Notes under the pieces: model-generated
Seen by the model: the letters and a program-made list of their open reading frames with translations, nothing else
Database searches by the model: none
Told to the model about the DNA's origin: nothing
DNA from: Rachicladosporium sp. CCFEE 5018
Lineage: Eukaryota > Ascomycota > Dothideomycetes > Cladosporiales > Cladosporiaceae
Assembly: GCA_002077045.2 (NCBI GenBank)
Contig: KZ111205.1
Coordinates: 1 to 15,709, forward strand
Length of the DNA stretch: 15,709 nt
Direction of reading: 5' to 3'
Program-made: the position numbers and the translations under genes
Shown here: piece by piece, positions 9,616 to 15,709 of the stretch
Layout of the letters: every line of letters starts with the position of its first letter
How positions within the stretch are numbered: the stretch's first letter is position 1

Positions 9616-11778
9616 TCACGCGGAGACAAAGTACGCACGAGAATGCGACAACGGAAGTCTACTGTATTCGAGAAGAAGGGGAAACCTAATCAACGAGATA
9701 GAAATGCGCCTCAAAGTAACGACTTACAGGGAAGCTCGAACAGTGATGAAGAGCCCAGGTCCACCCGGAGAGTAGTTAGGTCAGCGGGCCGTGTGGCATC
9801 GCCTGCGGTGCGTGCGGCGTGCCCCACACACGTGAAGACGCACAGGGTTGAGGGCCGGCATTTGCAGCCAGAGGCCCACGACAGAAGGGCACGGCACGTC
9901 TTCTCCCGCCGGAACCAAGGATTTCGCGAGTTGCAGACGATGCCCACGTTGTTTCGCTAGTGCTTGATGCGTTTACGGTCGTGTATAGCCTAGCGCATTG
10001 ATATTGGTGAATGTGTTGCAGCGTAAGGTACCGAGTACCTCCGCATGGGCGACCATGTTGCGCGAGAGACACTGATGGTGATCTCCCATCCTGGAGCCAA
10101 GCTTCGTGTCCAGTGGTGCAACGGGAGTCGCTAACTGCTTTCATAAACTTGCTAATCTCTACGATATCATTGCTGTGAAAGCTTTGTCCAATTGCCGCAT
10201 TCTGCGGAATCGAAGGAAAGACCCTCTCTTGGCAGTATGCAAACTAGGGACGGGGAGGTCGAGCCGCGCAGTGGTCTTTGACATTTCTAAGTGGCCAAGA
10301 AAGTATGATAGCGGTCGATCGCTTCCACACCTTCATTACCCGGCCATTGATAGATGTCAGTTTGATCGATATGGAGCGCCAGTATGGACTACGCCATGAG
10401 ATACATATGTGCAGCACGTTCCATGACGGCCAAACAGCGGCGATGCATGTCGGACGATGATCCGCATTGATAGCGATGCCCAGCATGGGTGTACGCACGT
10501 GCGTGACCAGGTAGTATGCGCTACGTTGTGGTTGCATGCAGGTGTAATATGTACTGTGTGTATGATGATCGCTAGGCGAATAATGCCTCAACGCAATGTC
10601 GGGTGCGACACAAGATTAGCCAGGGACCCGCGACTTGTGCAACTCTGATCTTCTGCCAACCACAGCGCTCACACCAACGATTGGCATTATTGGATCAGCC
10701 GTGATTCGACTCTAATCGATGATCGCCATAGCTGCCGAGTCAGGTAGGCTCTGTGTGCGCATACGCGCATCCAGATGTGCACCTATCTCGACTGACTGAG
10801 CCGATTGCTGAACTTGGCCGACGCAATACCTAAGTCCATCTACAGTAGCGAGACGTGTTTGATGATTTCAAGCACCAAACACTTCGGATGAGGTTCCATG
10901 CGAGCAGGCGTCTAGGGACTGTACTACTAGCATCGCGGTTTGACGAGCGGGAACGTGGCGGCGTCCTTCGCGGCAGGTAGTGTAGATAGTGGAGCGAGCT
11001 CCGACGTTGCGTGTACCCAATCGAACATCCACCTCTTGAGCTTATTCACGTGACTGGCGCCCACCTGCCGGCCTTGCTAGACCGGAAGTCTGTCTCAGAT
11101 TGATGATGCGCGCTGCGAGTCACGGCCACGTTGTTTCTCTTGCGCAATAGTCTGCGATATTACCACACGGGCGGATTTGTCCTCAGTGTAAGGCTGAATG
11201 CCCGCAATGCTGTGCCACATGGATGCGTGCGTATACCTAGGTACCATACTCGACGTCAGCAACTCAACAGCTACCCCATGCTGCTGACACGAGCACCACT
11301 GATACCGTGGCGCTAAGCTCAAGTCGCGCCCTGGCCCGGTCTGCCCCGTGTCTTTTACCTCCGCCAACTTCCTCTCCACTTTGCGCCATGTCACCTCGGG
11401 AACTTCCACTCCCAGGCATTCCCTCTGCCGGTACGAGTAATGGTAGCACGCAAAACACGGGTAAAGTCGTGCTAGGGACCTGAAAGGCACGAGCGCGAAT
11501 CCTCTCCCAAAATTCCGCTGGTAGCTCGAGGTACGACAAGAGGTCAACCTGAACTCAAATCTGGTGGCTCGATTGCCGCGGACGGGCGCTCGCGTGCACG
11601 AGGACGGGGTGCATCTTGTGCCTGGCCTGGGCGTCACCGTATGTACGATCTGGTATCCACCTCTCCACAAGCTACGACTTGATCTAGTCCTGGGGGATCC
11701 TGTGCTGGTAGAACTACGGGCGGTTTGCGGTGGAAGTACGCTGTGTTGCACTGGACCTTTGGTTTCACCACCGCAATC
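9616..11778. other. Long divergent intergenic region, permease / 7TM receptor
   Basis: 2163 nt between two divergently transcribed membrane-protein genes. I find no coding frame with a recognised domain. Visible elements: CACGTG boxes at 9829-9834 and inside TCACGTGA at 11046-11053; the dyad AGGTAC-N3-GTACCT at 10026-10040; TGCGC-N4-GCGCA at 10756-10769; and GTGTTTG-N14-CAAACAC at 10855-10882. Scattered GATA hexamers are present at about chance frequency. The length would suit complex control of either flanking gene. Confidence 0.5.
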
Positions 11779-13156
11779 ATGGACCTCTTACCACGAGCGA
11801 CAGAAGGACCCAACTTTGCGTCCTTCGCGCCAATCACCGAGTATGATCATGCTGGATACATCTGGATCGCAGCACTGTACTGCATGTCGGTGTCGTTACT
11901 AGTGCTTTTCACGCGAGCATACATCAAGAAGAACACTTTTGGCAACGATGACTGGTCGTTCGTGGCATCATGCGTTCGTAGACACCCGAGGATCATTTCG
12001 ATGAGCCGGTACTAACCTCCACGCAGACAGTCATGCTGGCACAGGTCATTGCGCTATTCGTTGCTCTGAAGAATGGCCTCGGAAGCTCTTCAGCCTTGCA
12101 TTACGACACCCCGACAGATGAAGCGCAAATCGGGACAGCCGGCCGGGCTACAATGGCTGCAGATATGCTCCTCATAATCGCCCTGGCACTGGGCAAGATC
12201 TCAGTGATTCTGTTCATACAGCGACTGCTGTCGCGCGATCTTCGGACCCTCAATCTGGCTTGCTACGCTCTATGTGGCGTCTACGCTGTCTGGGGACTTG
12301 CATCAGTTATCACGATAGGCGCGATGTGCAATGGACCGGAGTACGTTGCAGACGGGCTGGAAGCGCGATGCGGTGATCAGGTGCGTCAAGTTAGAGATGC
12401 GCCTCTACGATATTGGGCGACTGACATGCAGCAGAGCGCGCGATGGGGCGGGATCGCAGCCTTTGACGTTCTTACTGAGCTTACTCTCATCGTCATGCCT
12501 TTCGTCATCGTGTGGCCATTGCAGATGTCCACCAAGCTCAAACTGCAAGTGACATCTGCCTTCTCGTTCCGCCTTGGGTAAGTGCGCACTCCATCCTGCA
12601 AGGCTGAAACCCAATTTCACCAGTCCGATCATCTCCGGATCAAGCCTTGCTGACATGCCTCGTTCTCAGTGTGGCCGCGCTGGCAGTTACCCACGCCGTA
12701 TATGCATCTCGCCTGCCTCGCAGCGCCCACCCCAGTCTTGCTTCGATCCCTCGCATTGCCCTAGCGGAAGCCGAGCTCTGCTGGTCCATCGTGAGCGCCA
12801 CGATCCCGAACCTCAAGTCCTTCATGTCCTCCTTCAACACCGGCTTCGGACATAACGACTTCGCCTTCACGGTCACAGGCTCAAACTACGACATGAACGG
12901 CTCGCGGTCAAAGAGCGGGAACCACAACATCCCCTTAAGCAACATGAGCCGGAATCGCTCGAATGGGCGAGCCACGCCAGGCTTCATGGAGTCGCTGAGG
13001 CCTGAGGGTCATGGGTATGAGGTCGAGGTTCGTGGCCAGCAGCAGGACTCCGCGAGTGTGGGTAGTGGCCAGAGCGAAGAGATGATCATAAGAAAGCAGG
13101 TTATAATGACGGTGGACCGGGATCAGGGTGGTAAGAGGCGACATAAGGCCATGTAG
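11779..13156 (+). CDS. Fungal rhodopsin-like / Pth11-like seven-helix membrane protein
   Basis: Exons 11779-11973, 12027-12577 and 12670-13156, 410 residues. Intron 1 is 53 nt (GTTCGT, branch TACTAAC). Intron 2 is 92 nt (GTAAGT, branch GCTGAC, TCAG); the nearer CAG at 12621-12623 would break the frame. Seven hydrophobic segments lie near residues 25-48, 60-80, 105-130, 138-163, 206-230, 238-262 and 278-301. Family marks of the fungal rhodopsin-like domain are FGNDDWSF after helix 1, GKISVILFIQRL in helix 3, a Cys pair at 166 and 180 in the following loop, RWGGIAAFDVLTEL, and ATIPNLKSF in helix 7. Members include the Pth11 receptor class, but no CFEM domain is present here. A polar tail of about 109 residues, rich in Ser, Asn and Gly, is probably cytosolic. 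The ligand is unknown and signalling is inferred from relatives. Confidence 0.9.
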
Positions 13157-13440
13157 GATGTTGCTCTTGGATATAATGGACATAGACAGGTATTATGATA
13201 CCGGGATCTGGCGTTATGTAGGGAAGGCTACTTGAGCGGTCATTGTATATAGTATCATATACCCATTCACGATCGCACAACACCTTTGCTGGGATACTCC
13301 TCATTGGCGGTTAGGTATTCGAATCAGTGAAGACGACCTTCGACATCCTCGCCCGCACAGCGGATGCTTATCTGCCTATCGACTGCCTGCCGCCAGCGTC
13401 ACTGTAACCAATGGATTACCGCGTTGCCGCCTGAATGATG

Positions 13441-13450
13441 ATCACGTGAT
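13441..13450. promoter_or_regulatory. ATCACGTGAT E-box palindrome upstream of ASF1
   Basis: A perfect 10-bp palindrome around CACGTG, about 220 nt before the ASF1 start. TCACGTGA is a known binding core for fungal bHLH factors such as Cbf1. A perfect 10-mer is unlikely by chance in this short gap, but its use is inferred. Confidence 0.5.
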
Positions 13451-13491
13451 TATCACATGTTGGCAAGTCGCGTCCTCTCAAATCGCGCTTG

Positions 13492-13497
13492 ACGCGT
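13492..13497. promoter_or_regulatory. ACGCGT MCB/MBF-type site upstream of ASF1
   Basis: ACGCGT, in the context GACGCGTAA, lies about 173 nt before the ASF1 start. It is the MluI cell-cycle box bound by the MBF factor (Mbp1/Swi6), which drives G1/S transcription of replication and chromatin genes in yeasts. It fits expectation for a replication-linked histone chaperone. Confidence 0.55.
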
Positions 13498-13669
13498 AAA
13501 GTGCCGCCACAACCAAACACTCGACTTGCATCTCGCCCTTCCTCACTGCATCTCCATAATACAGTCCCAGCAATCATTTAGTTATACGCCCTCAGCTCAT
13601 CACAACCACCTGCTACGACCAAGCTTGAAACATCACGTACGACAACTTAGATAGCTAATCTCAGCCATC

Positions 13670-14649
13670 ATGGCGACAGGTGAGGAGATGCTTTCACTAT
13701 CGATATTACCGCCAGAGTACTGACAGGCTTCATTCAGTCTCTTTACTCAATGTCTCCGTTCGCAACAATCCCGCGGCCTTCGACGCACCGTACGAGTTCG
13801 AGATCACATTCGAGTGCTTGGAGCCGTTGCAAAAGGACCTGGAATGGAAACTGACATATGTCGGCTCTGCAACCTCGTAAGTGCGAGCTAGCTGTCACAG
13901 GCAGCAGCGCCACCATCTGACAAACCTCGTCTAGCTCTGAGCACGACCAAGAACTCGACTCCCTCCTCGTAGGCCCGATCCCCGTCGGCGTGAACAAGTT
14001 CGTCTTCGAGGCCGACCCACCAGATCTGTCCCGCATTCCGGACACGGAGATCCTAGGCGTCACTGTCATCCTCTTGACATGCTCCTACGATAATCGCGAA
14101 TTCGTGCGTGTGGGCTACTACGTCAATAATGAGTACACGGACGAATCACTCATTGAAGAGCCGCCTGTGAAGCCGATCCTTGAGAAAGTGAGGCGAAGTA
14201 TCTTGGCTGAGAAGCCAAGGGTCACACGGTTCGCAATCAAGTGGGACAGCGAGGAGAGTGCGCCAGCAGAGTTTCCGCCCGAGCAGCCAGACGTTGATGC
14301 TCAGGAGGATGATGGGGCTACGTATGGTGCTGAGGAGGAAGAGGAGGAGGAGGCTGAGGTGGGAGCTGCTGAAGGTGAGGTGGCTGCCAAGGGTGAGGAT
14401 CACGAAATGGATGGCGTAGACGAGGCTCCAAGTGGGAAGAATGAGGAGGACGATGAGGCTGAGGACTCGGATGATGGGAGCGAGGATCTCGAAGCTGAGA
14501 GTGAGGGTGATGAAGACGATCTCGAAGATGAGGAAGCCGAGGCTGAGGAGAACGGTGAGAACGGCGAGGACATGGAGATGGATGATGGGCCTGTCGAAGG
14601 TGTCAAGAATGGGGTGCCGCACGCTCAGCCGGATGTGATGGTGCATTAG
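13670..14649 (+). CDS. ASF1: Histone H3-H4 chaperone Asf1
   Basis: Exons 13670-13679 (10 nt: ATG GCG ACA G), 13738-13876 and 13935-14649, 287 residues. Both introns are 58 nt with CTGAC branch points. The first 155 or so residues match the Asf1 immunoglobulin-like core without gaps: YEFEITFECLEPL, DLEWKLTYVGSA, DSLLVGPIPVG, EFVRVGYYVNNEY, PPVKP and PRVTRFAIKW. V94 and R108, which contact histone H3-H4 in known structures, are kept, and so is D37 on the face that binds HIRA/CAF-1 peptides. Asf1 hands H3-H4 dimers to CAF-1 and HIRA and supports H3K56 acetylation. The remaining 130 or so residues form a long Glu/Asp-rich tail, as in fungal Asf1. The tiny first exon is needed to reach the canonical MATVSLLNV start; without it the frame has no proper N-terminus. 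Confidence 0.97.
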
Positions 14650-15154
14650 GACTGCGCTACTGAGACGGTGTTGCAAATCAGGGTGAAAGCCTGTATTTAT
14701 TGATCTGTGAGTACGACATCGCGAGAGAGCACTAGCAGCATGGGCATGGCGTTTATAAAATAGAGATGTTATCGAGTTGCAGACTATCTACCTCATGCTC
14801 CAGTAAAAGGAGTGTTGACTTCTGCATTACCTTCTCTTGCTTAGTCGCCGGTGCCAAGCTTTTGCTGCCTACTGTACGTGGACTTCACTCCGTTCTCCAA
14901 CATCATCTCTTCTTACGACGCCCGAGTGCGGTCCCATCTACCGTGCTGACTCCAGTTTCCAGACACTCGGCTAAGCACATGTTCGCTTATTACCACCATG
15001 TCCATGTGAGGGGAAGATCTACAGTATTGTACTACAGCGTGGAGAAACCTGGGGTAAGTAGCATGAGGTTTGTTTGCATTATTTATGCTTTCCTTGGTCG
15101 TTTGCGTGTACAGACTATTCTGTCTGCGCTTTCTTAGTCAAGCTCAGGATCACA
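14650..15154. other. Intergenic, ASF1 to MFS transporter
   Basis: 505 nt with the ASF1 3' UTR and the transporter promoter and leader. It contains TATAAAA at 14754-14760 and a GTAAGT at 15054 followed by candidate acceptors at 15113 and 15137, which could form a 5'-UTR intron. An ATG frame at 14766-15137 has no domain and cannot be spliced in frame to the transporter, so I do not call it. Confidence 0.45.
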
Positions 15155-15694
15155 ATGGACTCCCACATAGCCGACGAGAAGCTCAAGCAGCTGCATGTCG
15201 AGGACAGCACTGTCACAGCCAATGATCGGAAAGCAGCCGACTTCGACATCGATGCTGTAGCTGAGAAGAAGCTGCTAAGGAAGATCGATCTCAGGTGCGT
15301 AGGACCGAATCTCGAGTCAAGGTCGAGAGGCTGAACCATCATAGGCTTGTTCCTATACTATGGTTTCTCTACATGCTAGCATTCCTTGATCGGACGGTAC
15401 GATGAGTGCTCTCGCACGCATAACCGGGAGTCTGACGATCCGCAGAACATTGGCAATGCTAGGATCCAGGGCATGACGGAGGACCTACACATGACTGGTC
15501 GGCCTCTTCCGTTTGGAGCTTTGCGAAGCTGCTGGTCGCTGATCGGTCGCTAGGGGATGACTACAATATCGCCTTATTCTCCTTCTTCATCACTTACATT
15601 CTGTAGGTCGTACTGGAACTGCGTCTTGACGAGCTGAGGAGTGCACGACTGACGTGAATGCAGCTTCGAGGTACCTAGCAACATCATCATTAAG
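15155..15694 (+). CDS. MFS transporter, Dal5/Tna1 (anion:cation symporter) type, 5' part only
   Basis: The gene is cut by the window edge. Exons: 15155-15294, 15345-15396, 15446-15497, 15554-15602 and 15664-15694, with a GTGAGT donor at 15695 continuing to the right. Joined, after a polar N-terminus, they give RKIDLRLVPILWFLYMLAFL, DRTNIGNARIQGMTEDLHM, GDDYNIALFSFFITYILFEV and PSNIIIK. This is the start of the fungal anion:cation symporter family (nicotinate carrier Tna1, allantoate carrier Dal5): first helix with DRTNIGNA, then the Y...FSFFITYILFEVPSN second helix. The full protein should have about 500 residues and 12 helices; the substrate is not predictable from this part. Introns are 49-61 nt. 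The third donor, GTCGGC, is weak, but frame and family fit both require it. Confidence 0.9.
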
Positions 15695-15709
15695 GTGAGT
15701 CGCTGCTGT

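Larger units (their letters stand above)
13157..13669. other. Intergenic with ASF1 promoter and 5' leader
   Basis: 513 nt between the 7TM gene and ASF1, same strand. The left part is the receptor 3' UTR side. The right part holds the ATCACGTGAT palindrome, an ACGCGT site and a pyrimidine-rich leader before the ATG, which is usual for fungal housekeeping promoters. No further gene seen. Confidence 0.55.

Noticed and set aside
9696..10788. GATA hexamers (for example 9696-9701, 10306-10311, 10348-10353, 10468-10473, 10783-10788) as evidence of nitrogen control of the permease
   Set aside because: HGATAR sites are expected every few hundred bases on two strands, so this number is near chance. 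Nitrogen control is plausible but not shown.
11264..11539. Minus-strand frame with a faint F-box-like start (LELPAEFWERI)
   Set aside because: It opens only from TTG, the similarity covers about ten residues, and what follows is low-complexity. At most a remnant.
11095..11751. 218-codon minus-strand open frame before the 7TM gene
   Set aside because: It opens from a GTG, overlaps the promoter of the receptor gene, has biased Arg/Ser composition and no recognisable domain.
14766..15137. 123-codon frame upstream of the MFS transporter
   Set aside because: It has an ATG but no domain, begins six bases after the TATA box, and the possible splice sites do not connect it in frame to the transporter. 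Probably leader sequence.
1..15709. Search for mobile elements, terminal repeats, CRISPR arrays, biosynthetic clusters
   Set aside because: No long direct or inverted repeats, transposase or polymerase motifs, spacer-repeat pattern, or core biosynthetic enzymes were seen by eye.

Overview
This window looks like nuclear DNA of a filamentous ascomycete, most likely a Dothideomycete. The reasons are: many short introns of about 49-58 nt with GT...AG ends and CTRAC-type branch points; moderately high GC; intergenic gaps of 0.3-2.1 kb with genes on both strands; a Tyr tRNA with the small intron usual in eukaryotes; and fungus-specific families (Pth11/rhodopsin-like 7TM receptor, GABA-permease-type APC transporter, Dal5/Tna1-type MFS transporter, fungal DUF2183 protein). 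The assignment to class is inference. All exon joins were worked out by eye from splice signals, reading frame and family similarity. No alignment was run.

Layout, left to right: (1) an intronless mitochondrial citrate/tricarboxylate carrier gene on the minus strand (395-1324); (2) divergently from it, across a 316-nt gap, a two-exon p32/MAM33 mitochondrial matrix protein gene (1641-2637); (3) a minus-strand Tyr-GTA tRNA gene with a 12-nt intron, a damaged T stem and an upstream TATA element (2991-3075); (4) a secreted Thr/Val-rich protein with a C-terminal six-cysteine domain, in four or five exons, start uncertain (3789-5201); (5) a minus-strand two-exon DUF2183/App1-like lipid phosphatase (5756-7041); (6) a minus-strand six-exon amino acid/GABA-type permease (7773-9615); (7) a 2.16-kb non-coding stretch; (8) a three-exon seven-helix rhodopsin-like membrane protein (11779-13156); (9) the histone chaperone ASF1, three exons, with an MBF-type ACGCGT site and an ATCACGTGAT palindrome upstream (13670-14649); (10) the first five exons of a Dal5/Tna1-type MFS transporter that runs off the right edge (15155 onward).

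The genes are mostly independent housekeeping, transport and surface functions. The only pair with an evident shared theme is the divergent pair of mitochondrial genes at the left. I see no biosynthetic cluster, transposon, CRISPR or other prokaryote-type system, and nothing that clearly amounts to a new biological system. The best leads are the Tyr tRNA that combines good promoter signals with a broken T stem, the modular secreted Cys-domain protein, and the G1/S-type promoter element ahead of ASF1.
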